A stretch of DNA of 16,474 bases from an uncultured Bacteroidota bacterium (GTDB lineage: Bacteria; Bacteroidota; Bacteroidia; Flavobacteriales; Flavobacteriaceae): assembly GCA_903819815.1 (NCBI GenBank), contig CAIJFC010000023.1, positions 1 through 16,474 of the forward strand, in the 5' to 3' direction. The translations under genes and the position numbers were made by a program. Of the stretch, positions 1-6,451 are shown one piece after another; positions within the stretch are counted from its first letter, which is position 1, and the number at the start of each line of letters is the position of its first letter. The notes beneath the pieces are model-generated. The model was given only the letters and a program-made list of their open reading frames with translations. It searched no databases and was not told the origin of the DNA.

Positions 1-532
1 CAAACATACCACTCATATCAGTCACATTGCTAACATCCCAAGAACCAATATTTTGGTTAAAGGCGGGAGCGTTACTAAACATACTACCCATATCAGTTAC
101 ATTGCCAACATTCCAAGCTCCAATATTTTGGTTAAAGATAATAGCTTGCAAAAACATACCATTCATATTGTACACATTGCTAACATCCCAAGAACCAATA
201 TTTTGGTTAAAGGAAGTAGCTTGGCTAAACATACCACTCATATTAAGCACATTGCTAACATTCCAAGCCCCAATAGGTTGGTTATAGGAAGTAGCGCCTG
301 AAAACATACCATTCATACTGTTCACATTGCTAACATTCCAAGAACCAATATTTTGGTTAAAGGAAGTAGCTTGACTAAACATACCAGCCATAATAGTCAC
401 ATTGCTGACATTCCAGGAACTAATAGGTTGGTTAAAGGAAGTAGCGGTGTAAAACATAAAATTCATATCGGTTACATTACTCACGTCCCAAGACCCAATT
501 GGTTGGTTGAAAGTTACTGCTTGATAAAACAA
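1..532 (-). repeat. 75-bp tandem repeats encoding DUF285 units
   Basis: About seven head-to-tail units of 75 bp (25 codons) lie inside the BspA-like gene. The plus-strand phrase ggttaaag or a close variant recurs near 55, 130, 205, 280, 355, 430 and 505. Conservation at nucleotide level is high enough that unit number could change by recombination or slippage. The array runs off the left edge, so its total length is unknown. Confidence 0.9.
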
Positions 533-847
533 ATTAATCGTATTAGTTACAAGAGTCGTTACAATATTATCAAATGGAATTGGTGTTGTACTGCCTGGAG
601 GTGTAAAATAACTTATGCCAGAAGGAATATTATTGGCATAATTAGTAATATTACTAGTAGTTGAATTATTTACAATAGCAAACCATTCATCCCCTGTTCC
701 TCTTGGGTTTGCTTGAATAAAGTATGGACTAGGAAGTGTTGTGCCCGTCCATTTAATGGTAATTAAGTTTGTATCTAATACAACTTGTGCATTGATCGTT
801 TGAACGGCTAAAAACACTGAAATAATTAGGAGTGTAATTTTTTTCAT
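1..847 (-). CDS. BspA-like (DUF285) leucine-rich-repeat-type surface protein, 5' part only
   Basis: The reading frame opens at the ATG on the complement of 845-847 and stays open for 282 codons to the left window edge, so the C-terminus is missing. Residues 1-20 form a signal peptide (KK, hydrophobic core, then INA before Gln21). Residues 21-105 are a non-repetitive head. From about residue 106 a 25-residue unit repeats, with the pattern F-N-Q-(P/N)-I-G-(S/A)-W-(D/N)-V-S-N-V-x-x-M-x-x-M-F. The Trp residues fall exactly 25 apart (120, 145, 170, 195, 220, 245, 270). This is the hallmark of BspA/DUF285 repeats, which are found in exported bacterial surface proteins, some of them adhesins. A T9SS C-terminal sorting domain would be expected beyond the edge but cannot be seen. 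Plus-strand reading frames over the same DNA are shadows of these repeats. The family call is strong; an adhesion role is inference. Confidence 0.93.
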   Translation of the reverse strand, partial: MKKITLLIISVFLAVQTINAQVVLDTNLITIKWTGTTLPSPYFIQANPRGTGDEWFAIVNNSTTSNITNYANNIPSGISYFTPPGSTTPIPFDNIVTTLVTNTINLFYQAVTFNQPIGSWDVSNVTDMNFMFYTATSFNQPISSWNVSNVTIMAGMFSQATSFNQNIGSWNVSNVNSMNGMFSGATSYNQPIGAWNVSNVLNMSGMFSQATSFNQNIGSWDVSNVYNMNGMFLQAIIFNQNIGAWNVGNVTDMGSMFSNAPAFNQNIGSWDVSNVTDMSGMF

Positions 848-963
848 AATTATTTTGTTTAATTTATTTAATTGTAAATATATTAAAAATAAAGTTAATA
901 GTATCTATACCATTGATTTTCTGATAATTGAGTAAGTAATCATCGCATTAAAATTGTAATTTT

Positions 964-1019
964 CTCCAAGAGACGGAGCAAAACAAAACCCGATACGAAA
1001 GTATCGGTTTTTTTGTTTT
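964..1019 (+). terminator. Terminator-like hairpin in a divergent intergenic region
   Basis: A 7-bp stem CCGATAC (990-996), a GAAA tetraloop and GTATCGG (1001-1007) are followed by a T-rich run (1008-1019). This is a good intrinsic terminator for plus-strand transcription. The minus-strand side is also T-rich but interrupted. A small CTCC/GGAG hairpin (964-967 with 974-977) lies just upstream. No gene in the window ends here: the flanking genes point away from each other. It may end a small RNA, or be a relic of a lost gene. Confidence 0.6.
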
Positions 1020-1127
1020 AACAGGTTAAAATAATATCTATACTTTTACTTTCGTATTTATTTTGTGAATTCCCATTAATTAATTTTTATCCGTTTCCCT
1101 TTTTAACTTAATAATTTCTTAACAAAA

Positions 1128-1152
1128 AATTACTTGTTTTTTACAAGTAATT
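1128..1152. promoter_or_regulatory. Inverted repeat, candidate operator
   Basis: The arms AATTACTTGT (1128-1137) and ACAAGTAATT (1143-1152) are perfectly complementary over 10 bp around a TTTTT spacer. The repeat overlaps the putative -33 element (TTG, 1134-1136) and ends 3 bases before the -7 element. That is where a repressor would occlude RNA polymerase. The nearby HxlR-family protein is a candidate ligand by proximity only. Confidence 0.5.
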
Positions 1153-1163
1153 GTTTACATTTG
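1134..1163 (+). promoter_or_regulatory. Bacteroidota-type promoter of the 1197-2686 unit
   Basis: TTG at 1134-1136, a 19-nt spacer and TACATTTG at 1156-1163 match the Bacteroidota consensus TTG-N19-TAnnTTTG. Transcription would start near 1170, giving a leader of about 25-30 nt before the ATG at 1197. The position also rules out the earlier in-frame ATG at 1134, which lies upstream of the predicted transcript start. Confidence 0.65.
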
Positions 1164-1196
1164 ATAAAAAATAATTTTAATTTAATACCCTTTATT

Positions 1197-1703
1197 ATGA
1201 AATTTATTTATTCTGTATTATTTGTAACTCTTTTATTTGTTGCATGTAAACCGAAAACCGATTCGGCGGTTAATGACGCTTTCGAAAAAAATTCTAAAAC
1301 GGTTTTGGCTTATATTCAGGGCGTTCAAAACGAAAAGATTGATTACACTTCCTTCTCAAAAGATTTTAAATCTTTAAACACCTGGTTTGGCGCAAAAGAC
1401 ACTATTTCGCTAGAAGAATTTAAAATTGGTGACCAAAAAACACTTGAAAAGTTTGATTTCAAATTATTGGATGCTGTTCCTGTTTTTTTACCAGGAGTTA
1501 ATTCAGATACAAAAATTGCGGATGGATCGGTTCGTTATTATTCCACTTGGGAAATTAGCACCAAAAAAACAGATTCTACCGAAGCAAAATCAGGAATTCT
1601 AAAAATGTATGAATCCTATGATTTTGATGCCGATGGAAAAATTCTTTACCAACAAGGATATGGCGATTTCACAGGTTTAATGATGTACTTAACTACTAAA
1701 TAA
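1197..1703 (+). CDS. Small lipoprotein, probable NTF2/SnoaL-like fold
   Basis: The protein has 168 residues when started at 1197. This start is preferred over the upstream in-frame ATG at 1134 because it places a signal sequence at the N-terminus and lies just downstream of the promoter. The lipobox LFVAC puts the lipidated Cys at residue 17, so the mature protein should be anchored in a membrane facing the periplasm or surface. The C-terminal half (RYYSTWEI, then a Y-E-S-Y-D-F-D-A-D-G-K-I stretch followed by a YGDF segment) resembles the closing strands of SnoaL-like domains, where a 'DGKI' hairpin is common. No catalytic residues are assigned. It is first in a two-gene unit, 47 bp before another NTF2-like gene. 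Lipoprotein status is well supported; the fold is inferred. Confidence 0.85.
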   Translation: MKFIYSVLFVTLLFVACKPKTDSAVNDAFEKNSKTVLAYIQGVQNEKIDYTSFSKDFKSLNTWFGAKDTISLEEFKIGDQKTLEKFDFKLLDAVPVFLPGVNSDTKIADGSVRYYSTWEISTKKTDSTEAKSGILKMYESYDFDADGKILYQQGYGDFTGLMMYLTTK

Positions 1704-1750
1704 TTCGAACAAATTCTATTAACTCTATTAATAACTTTAAATTAAAAATC

Positions 1751-2686
1751 ATGAAAAAAACAATTGTAATTGTAGTATTGATGGCAACTTGCCTCACATT
1801 CGGTCAAAAGAAAAAAAACGGAACTATTTATGTAGAACATCCGGCTATTACCGTAATTGAAGCAATGACGCAAGCCCGCGTTAGTGGCGATGCTGCAAAA
1901 GTAGCTAGTTATTTGGCGGATGATTTTAAATGTTTTAATGGCACTAATCCAAACGAACCAGAATCAGGAAAAGACAAAGCGGCTTTTGCAGCAGAAAACA
2001 AATGGATGTTCGATAATGTAGATTATTATAGCATTTCAAGAAGCAAAGGCGCTTATCCAGACGCGTTAGAATACAAAGAAGACAAAGTGGTTTGGGTGCA
2101 AACTTGGGAAAATATGAAAGGCTTACACAAAACTACGGGTGTAAAAATTAACATGCCCGTACATTGTTTGTATATTGTAAATAAAGACAATAAAATTCAA
2201 ACCATGATGGTGTATTCTACAAGCAAAGTTGCAGATGAAATTGGACAAAGTTTAACGGATCGAAAAAATGGTACCATTTATAATCACCACGACAATATCA
2301 ACACGGTTCGAAAAGTGATTTACAGTTATGAATTTAAGGATTTTGACAAAGCGTATAGTTATTTTGATGAAAAGGCTACTTTTCAAGACATCAATTCATT
2401 AGACATTAATAAAGAAAATACTTTGGCGGAAAACAAAGCCAACGATAAAGGGCTAACTGATAATTTTGAAATTGAAAGCATTGTTCAGGTTGGATATCCT
2501 GATTATTTGAAGTATGAACTTGGTGATGATGGCGCGGTTTTATCTTGGTGGAAATTTAATTTTATCAGAAAATCCGACAAAAAAGCGATTACGGTTCCAA
2601 TTCATTTTAGTCATGGTTTTAATAAAGCAGGAAAAATTATCTCAGAAACTGCTTATTATAATGCAAAATTATTAGAGGCGAAATAA
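1751..2686 (+). CDS. Secreted protein with two tandem NTF2/SnoaL-like domains
   Basis: This 311-residue protein has a signal peptide ending near FG-Gln19 and no lipobox Cys. Its body is an internal duplication. NGTIY occurs at residues 23-27 and again at 173-177, each followed by a helical stretch with an acidic patch (ASYLADDFKCFNG; YSYFDEKATFQDI). Later come matching YPD-x-L-x-Y segments (102-107; 250-255), a Trp-containing strand, and a MPVHCLYIVNKDNKI / VPIHFSHGFNKAGKI strand pair. These are NTF2-like domains of about 150 residues each, possibly forming an intramolecular pseudo-dimer in a family that normally dimerises. It is probably co-transcribed with the lipoprotein gene ending at 1703. 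Substrate and activity are unknown. Confidence 0.85.
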   Translation: MKKTIVIVVLMATCLTFGQKKKNGTIYVEHPAITVIEAMTQARVSGDAAKVASYLADDFKCFNGTNPNEPESGKDKAAFAAENKWMFDNVDYYSISRSKGAYPDALEYKEDKVVWVQTWENMKGLHKTTGVKINMPVHCLYIVNKDNKIQTMMVYSTSKVADEIGQSLTDRKNGTIYNHHDNINTVRKVIYSYEFKDFDKAYSYFDEKATFQDINSLDINKENTLAENKANDKGLTDNFEIESIVQVGYPDYLKYELGDDGAVLSWWKFNFIRKSDKKAITVPIHFSHGFNKAGKIISETAYYNAKLLEAK

Positions 2687-2703
2687 TTCCTCTTCATTAA
2701 ATC

Positions 2704-2737
2704 AAAAAGAGCAACTGAAATAGTTGCTCTTTTTTTA
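2704..2737. terminator. Bidirectional intrinsic terminator between convergent genes
   Basis: A 13-bp stem AAAAAGAGCAACT (2704-2716) pairs with AGTTGCTCTTTTT (2722-2734) around the loop GAAAT. T-runs follow on both strands. It sits between the stop of the two-domain NTF2-like gene and the stop of the leftward HxlR-family gene, so it can end both transcripts. Confidence 0.92.
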
Positions 2738-2740
2738 TAC

Positions 2741-3214
2741 TTATAATTGCAATAAATGCTTTTGATTTTCAATAGTAACACTTTGAATTTGATTCACAAA
2801 CTCTAAATATTTTTCCCGCCGACTACTAATGAACAATTCCCTATCCTTAAAGACTTCTGCTTTAATAGAAAGCTGTGATTCATTTAACTCATCATCCTTC
2901 AAAGAATCAATAGAAATCATGTAAAGCTCAATTAATAGCGGGAGAATACAAATTCCTTTTCTGGTCGCTATAAACATGGCGCTTTTTTTGGTTCCTTTTG
3001 GATTTAATTTAGCAACATAACCAAATTCGATTAAATGAACTAATCTTGAAGTTAGAATATTGGTTGCTATTTTTTCTTTAGAATTGGAAAACTCCTTGAA
3101 TGTGGCTTTTTTATGCAACAGCATGTCTCTCAAAATCAATAAGGACCATTTGTCGCCAAATAAGTCAACAGACATTGCTATTGCACAGGTAGATCTGTAT
3201 TTATTAGTATTCAT
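2741..3214 (-). CDS. HxlR-family winged-helix transcriptional regulator
   Basis: This 157-residue protein has the canonical HxlR opening: YRSTC-x-I-A-M-S-V-D-L-F-G-D-K-W-S-L-L-I-L-R-D (residues 6-30). It is followed by FKEFSNSKEKIATNILTSRL (39-58) and a wing region (about 66-82). Cys10 lies at the position that acts as a redox switch in some HxlR members such as HypR. The C-terminal part (about 100-157) is longer than the minimal family. HxlR proteins are DNA-binding dimers, often regulating an adjacent divergent gene. Here the divergent gene is the SnoaL-like lipoprotein at 3419, 204 bp away. A TAnnTTTG-type -7 box for this gene may lie on the complement of 3302-3309, with no good -33 partner. 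The family call is secure; the target is inference. Confidence 0.93.
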   Translation of the reverse strand: MNTNKYRSTCAIAMSVDLFGDKWSLLILRDMLLHKKATFKEFSNSKEKIATNILTSRLVHLIEFGYVAKLNPKGTKKSAMFIATRKGICILPLLIELYMISIDSLKDDELNESQLSIKAEVFKDRELFISSRREKYLEFVNQIQSVTIENQKHLLQL

Positions 3215-3352
3215 TTTCTAAAATTGTCCGATTATTATACTCTAAATTGGTAAAAGACCATTTCTTTTTGATTAAGAAATAATTGTCTAAAAACAGCTCT
3301 ACAAAAATAATAAAAGTAAAAGCGCTAAAAAAAAATTTAACAAAATATTTTA

Positions 3353-3373
3353 AATTGTTTGCAAATTGCAATT
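3353..3373. promoter_or_regulatory. Overlapping palindromes, candidate HxlR operator
   Basis: Between the HxlR gene and the divergent lipoprotein gene lie TTTGCAAA (3358-3365) and AATTGCAATT (3364-3373), both perfect palindromes. AATTG (3353-3357) and CAATT (3369-3373) also frame the set as inverted arms. The set overlaps the -33 element and spacer of the rightward promoter. Binding is not shown by sequence alone. Confidence 0.4.
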
Positions 3374-3388
3374 AATAAATTACATTTG
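3358..3388 (+). promoter_or_regulatory. Bacteroidota-type promoter of the 3419-4451 unit
   Basis: TTTG (3358-3361), a 19-nt spacer and TACATTTG (3381-3388) match the consensus. The -7 decamer TACATTTGAT is identical to the one upstream of 1197. The leader to the ATG at 3419 would be about 25 nt. Confidence 0.68.
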
Positions 3389-3418
3389 ATTTCTATTAAA
3401 CAATAAAACCATAACAAA

Positions 3419-3937
3419 ATGAAAAAATCAATTGTAGTTCTTGCGATAGCAGCCTTGCTATTTATCTCTTGTAAAAAAGAAGATGCTGCTTCAACTGTGG
3501 AAGCTAAAAACACAGATCAAGTTGGAATAGTGGTTGGTAAATCAGCTAACATTGAAATGGTTAAAAAAGTGACCGCAATGGCTGAAAATTCTGACTTCCC
3601 TAATTTCAAAGCGAGTTTTGCACCAAATGCAGTTATTCATGATAATATGAATGATATCACTATTGAAGAAAACATTAAAATTTTAGAAGATTTAAAAGCG
3701 CAAGGATTGAAAATTTCCTTAGGTAAAAAGCCTCTTGTTTGGGAAAATATTAATGATAAACCAGATGAAAAAACAGGAGTTAAAAATTACGTATTTAGCT
3801 ATTATGGCGCCACTTTTTCTAAAGGAGATAAATCAGTTGTGATCAATTACAATATGATTTTCGCAATCAAAGACGGAAAAATTGTTGAAGAATGGGATAT
3901 TTACGATTCTGCACCAATTTTGAACTTATTAAAATAA
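3419..3937 (+). CDS. SnoaL-like (NTF2 fold) lipoprotein
   Basis: This 172-residue protein starts with a signal sequence and the lipobox LFISC, with lipidated Cys18. The residues after it, K-K-E-D, fit the X-K-(D/E)2 lipoprotein export signal described in Capnocytophaga, so surface exposure is possible. The mature part reads as a single SnoaL-like domain: a helix (IEMVKKVTAMAENSDFPNFKASF), a strand with 'PNAVIHDN', and a closing 'NYNMIFAIKDGKIVEEWDIYDSAP' strand pair typical of the family. It is the first gene of a rightward unit divergent from the HxlR regulator and lies 28 bp before an ester-cyclase-like gene. The ligand or substrate is unknown. Confidence 0.88.
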   Translation: MKKSIVVLAIAALLFISCKKEDAASTVEAKNTDQVGIVVGKSANIEMVKKVTAMAENSDFPNFKASFAPNAVIHDNMNDITIEENIKILEDLKAQGLKISLGKKPLVWENINDKPDEKTGVKNYVFSYYGATFSKGDKSVVINYNMIFAIKDGKIVEEWDIYDSAPILNLLK

Positions 3938-3965
3938 TCATCCAAAATTTTAATCATTCCATATT

Positions 3966-4451
3966 ATGAAAAAAATAATTGCTCTTATTGCCCTAACAAG
4001 CATGCTATTTGTTGGATGCAAAAATGAAAGTGCCGAAAGAGAGAAAATCGCTAAGGCAAATATCGATTCCTATTCTAAAACTTGGGAGTTAGTCATTAAT
4101 GAAGGAAAAGTAGATGTGTTAGACACCGCTTATGCTCCAGAAATTGTATTGCACACCGTACCGGAAATTAAAGGAATTGCTAACTCAAAAGCGTATTACG
4201 CCAACTTTGTAACGGGTTTCTCTAACCGACAATTTATCGTTAAAGATATTTTTGCTAGCGGCGATAAACTAACAAAATACTGGGAATTTAAGGGAACTCA
4301 CACCGGAAATTTTATGGGAATTCCTGCAACCGGAAAAACAATTGACGTAGAAGGTTGTACCATTGCCAGAATGGTAAACGGAAAAATAGTTGAAGAAAGA
4401 GATTTCATGGACAATATGGATTTCATGAAACAACTTGGATTGCTTCCATAA
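3966..4451 (+). CDS. SnoaL-like polyketide cyclase / ester cyclase family lipoprotein
   Basis: This 161-residue protein has a signal sequence and lipobox LFVGC, with lipidated Cys18. The rest matches the SnoaL-like ester cyclase pattern: helix SYSKTWELVINEGKVDVLD, 'YAPEIVLHT', a helix ending FVTGFSNRQF, then strands GDKLTKYWEFKGTHTG and GIPATGKTIDVEGCTIARM, and the close NGKIVEERDFMDNMDFMKQLG. Characterised SnoaL proteins catalyse ring closure of nogalonic-acid-type polyketides, but most homologues have no known substrate and no polyketide genes are visible here. The periplasmic or surface lipoprotein form argues for a different role. It is the second gene of the unit that starts at 3419. Confidence 0.9.
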   Translation: MKKIIALIALTSMLFVGCKNESAEREKIAKANIDSYSKTWELVINEGKVDVLDTAYAPEIVLHTVPEIKGIANSKAYYANFVTGFSNRQFIVKDIFASGDKLTKYWEFKGTHTGNFMGIPATGKTIDVEGCTIARMVNGKIVEERDFMDNMDFMKQLGLLP

Positions 4452-4472
4452 TAAAAAAATAGTCTCATTCCT

Positions 4473-4508
4473 AAAAAGCAGTAACCCAAAAAGTTACTGC
4501 TTTTTTTT
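4473..4508 (+). terminator. Intrinsic terminator of the 3419-4451 unit
   Basis: AAAAAGCAGTAAC (4473-4485) pairs with GTTACTGCTTTTT (4493-4505) around a 7-nt loop, followed by more T. It closes the SnoaL-like unit before the fibre genes. Confidence 0.92.
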
Positions 4509-4668
4509 ATTTCCTCCTCAAAACGATTAAAATAATTTAATCTATATTAAAAAATGCACTTTTTGGCTGAAATAGTAGTGATTATTAGCCCCAAAAGTCT
4601 AAAATCGGTACTAAAATATTTGGGCACTTTCCTATTTTTGAATTTTGAATAACTAAAAACCATTTACG

Positions 4669-6432
4669 ATGAGAAAATTAAACTTATTTGCCTGTATGTT
4701 ACTGTTATTAACTTCTACTATTTTTGCCCAAGTTGGCGTTGGAACCACATCCCCATTAGCCTCTTCTGCACTAGATGTAACGGCATCCAACAAGGGCTTG
4801 CTTGTCCCGAGAGTGGCACTAACGGGTAGCGCCGATACGGTAACCATTACCTCGCCAGCTACTTCTTTATTAGTTTATAACAACGCAACGGCGGGAACTT
4901 CGCCAAATAACGTAACCCCAGGCTATTATTATTACACTGGATCCAAATGGGAACGTCTCACGAACGGCGGTGCAAATTCTGTAGGCGCGTTTACAACAGC
5001 CACGGCAAATGGCGCAACTATTACTGGTGGCGTTTTACAACTAGCCCCTGCAAGTGTTGATTATGGCGGAGTGGTTACTAATAGCACACAAACTATTGCT
5101 GGTACTAAAACATTTAGTGTAGATGCTGTTGTTAATGGTTTAACCGTGGGAAAAGGCCTAGGGAATAATGAAACAAATACCGCTTTGGGTAACGGATCAT
5201 TGGCTGTTGTTACGCCACTTTCACCAGCTGCAACAAATGGAATTAATAATACTGCTGTTGGAAAATCAACCTTAAAGCTAACTACTACTGGAGATAATAA
5301 TACTGCTATAGGAAATTCTGCACTAGCAGCAAATACTACTGGGGGCGCAAATGTTGCCTTGGGATCAGAGGCATTAAATGCCATGGTTAGTGGTGGTGGA
5401 CATATTGCCATTGGCTATCAAACATTAAAAAACTCTATTGCTGGTTATGAAAATACCGCTGTAGGTAACCAATCCCAATTATCTAATATTGGTACAGCTG
5501 ATAATACTGGTGTTCAGAATACTTCTGTTGGTGCGCAATCATTAAAAGCGAATGTCTCTGGAAAAATGAATACCGCTATTGGAGCAAATGCAGCTAATGG
5601 AACTATTGGAGATTATAATACTGCTATTGGAGGAGAAAGTTTAAAAAATAACCCAGACCAAGTCATTTATAATAATAATACCGCTATTGGATATAATGCG
5701 GCCAGTAGACTCTCGGGTAGTTTAAACACCGCTATTGGAGCAGAAAGTTTAAAAGCTTCAACTGCCGGGGTTAATAATGTTGCCATTGGCTATCAAGCAC
5801 TATCGGTTAGTGCTGATGGTTCTACTAATAATGGTAGTAATAATACCATCATAGGTTGTCAAGCACAATTAAATGCCGATGCAGCTGCCACTACATGGAC
5901 AAGTAACCAAAATACAGTTATTGGTGCAGGGGCAAGGGTTAATAGTGGACTAACCAATTCTATAGCCATTGGTTATCAGGCTATAGCAACAGCAAGCAAT
6001 ACTATACGATTAGGAAATAGTTCTGTTTCAGAAATTTATGGCGGAAATACTGCCGCTGGAACTGGTGCAAATTTCCGTGGAAAAGCATTTTTAATTAACT
6101 CCGATGCAAGAATCAAGAAAGACATCGTCAACAGTAAATATGGTTTAGCAACCATTTTAAAATTACGCCCAGTAGATTATCATTTAATTAATGATGTAAA
6201 ACAGGAGCCACAAATTGGTTTTATTGCGCAAGAAGTAAAAGCCGTGGTGCCAGAATTGGTTACTGGCAAAGAAGGCGATTTGGCCAAAGGAGAAATATTA
6301 GGAGTGAATTATGCCGGTTTAGCGCCTATTTTAACCAAAGCCATTCAAGAACTTAAAAAAGAAAATGAATTACAACAAATTGAAATTAACCAATTAAAAG
6401 AATTAGTAAAAAATTTAATCAATAAAAAGTAA
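4669..6432 (+). CDS. Exported fibre-like protein with YadA-head-like repeats and C-terminal S74 chaperone domain (copy A)
   Basis: This 587-residue protein has a signal peptide (1-20, cleavage before Gln21) and a conserved N-terminal module (21-162; VGVGTTSPLASSALDV, GLLVPRVALTG, PGYYYYTGSKWERL). The shaft, from about 167 to 455, is rich in 'NTAIG-x-x-(A/S)-L' units that resemble left-handed beta-roll repeats of trimeric YadA-type heads. The C-terminus (478-587) is a Peptidase_S74 intramolecular chaperone: S478-D-A-R-I-K483, YGLATILKLRPVDY, GFIAQEVK, and a final coiled-coil segment rich in heptads. In endosialidase-type proteins this domain drives trimer folding and then cuts itself off at the Ser of a Ser/Lys pair; both residues are present. 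No T9SS sorting domain is visible. Copy B follows after 19 bp, so the two are probably co-transcribed. Surface display is inferred. Confidence 0.9.
   Translation: MRKLNLFACMLLLLTSTIFAQVGVGTTSPLASSALDVTASNKGLLVPRVALTGSADTVTITSPATSLLVYNNATAGTSPNNVTPGYYYYTGSKWERLTNGGANSVGAFTTATANGATITGGVLQLAPASVDYGGVVTNSTQTIAGTKTFSVDAVVNGLTVGKGLGNNETNTALGNGSLAVVTPLSPAATNGINNTAVGKSTLKLTTTGDNNTAIGNSALAANTTGGANVALGSEALNAMVSGGGHIAIGYQTLKNSIAGYENTAVGNQSQLSNIGTADNTGVQNTSVGAQSLKANVSGKMNTAIGANAANGTIGDYNTAIGGESLKNNPDQVIYNNNTAIGYNAASRLSGSLNTAIGAESLKASTAGVNNVAIGYQALSVSADGSTNNGSNNTIIGCQAQLNADAAATTWTSNQNTVIGAGARVNSGLTNSIAIGYQAIATASNTIRLGNSSVSEIYGGNTAAGTGANFRGKAFLINSDARIKKDIVNSKYGLATILKLRPVDYHLINDVKQEPQIGFIAQEVKAVVPELVTGKEGDLAKGEILGVNYAGLAPILTKAIQELKKENELQQIEINQLKELVKNLINKK
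4726..5154 (+). repeat. Shared N-terminal module, copy A
   Basis: Codons 20-162 of copy A are highly similar, at DNA and protein level, to 6509-6937 (copy B) and 8909-9337 (copy C). Examples are the runs encoding GLLVPRVALTG, PGYYYYTG and ATANGATIT. These are dispersed direct repeats that could support recombination among the three genes. Confidence 0.85.
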
Positions 6433-6451
6433 TAATTAAACCCTAATCAAA

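Larger units (their letters stand above)
848..1196. other. Divergent intergenic region
   Basis: This 349-base stretch has no convincing protein-coding gene; the frames within it are short and lack sensible starts. It holds the orphan hairpin at 990-1007, an inverted repeat at 1128-1152 and the promoter of the lipoprotein gene that starts at 1197. No clear Bacteroidota-type promoter was found for the leftward BspA-like gene. Confidence 0.7.

Noticed and set aside
27..664. Overlapping plus-strand reading frames at the left edge
   Set aside because: They repeat with the same 75-bp period as the minus-strand DUF285 gene, lack signal or domain features, and are shadows of it.
1134..1196. Upstream ATG at 1134 as the start of the first lipoprotein
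   Set aside because: It lies on the -33 element and inside the inverted repeat, upstream of the likely transcript start, and would bury the signal peptide behind 21 extra residues.
4619..4640. Promoter of fibre copy A from TTTG (4619) and TATTTTTG (4633)
   Set aside because: The -7 box matches, but the spacer is only 10 nt and no TTG lies at the right distance, so the promoter is not called.
4653..4847. Minus-strand frames opposite the fibre genes (also near 5061-5411, 6436-6630, 7606-7956)
   Set aside because: They recur at matching places in the paralogues because the N-terminal and internal modules are repeated; they have low-complexity composition and no domain features.
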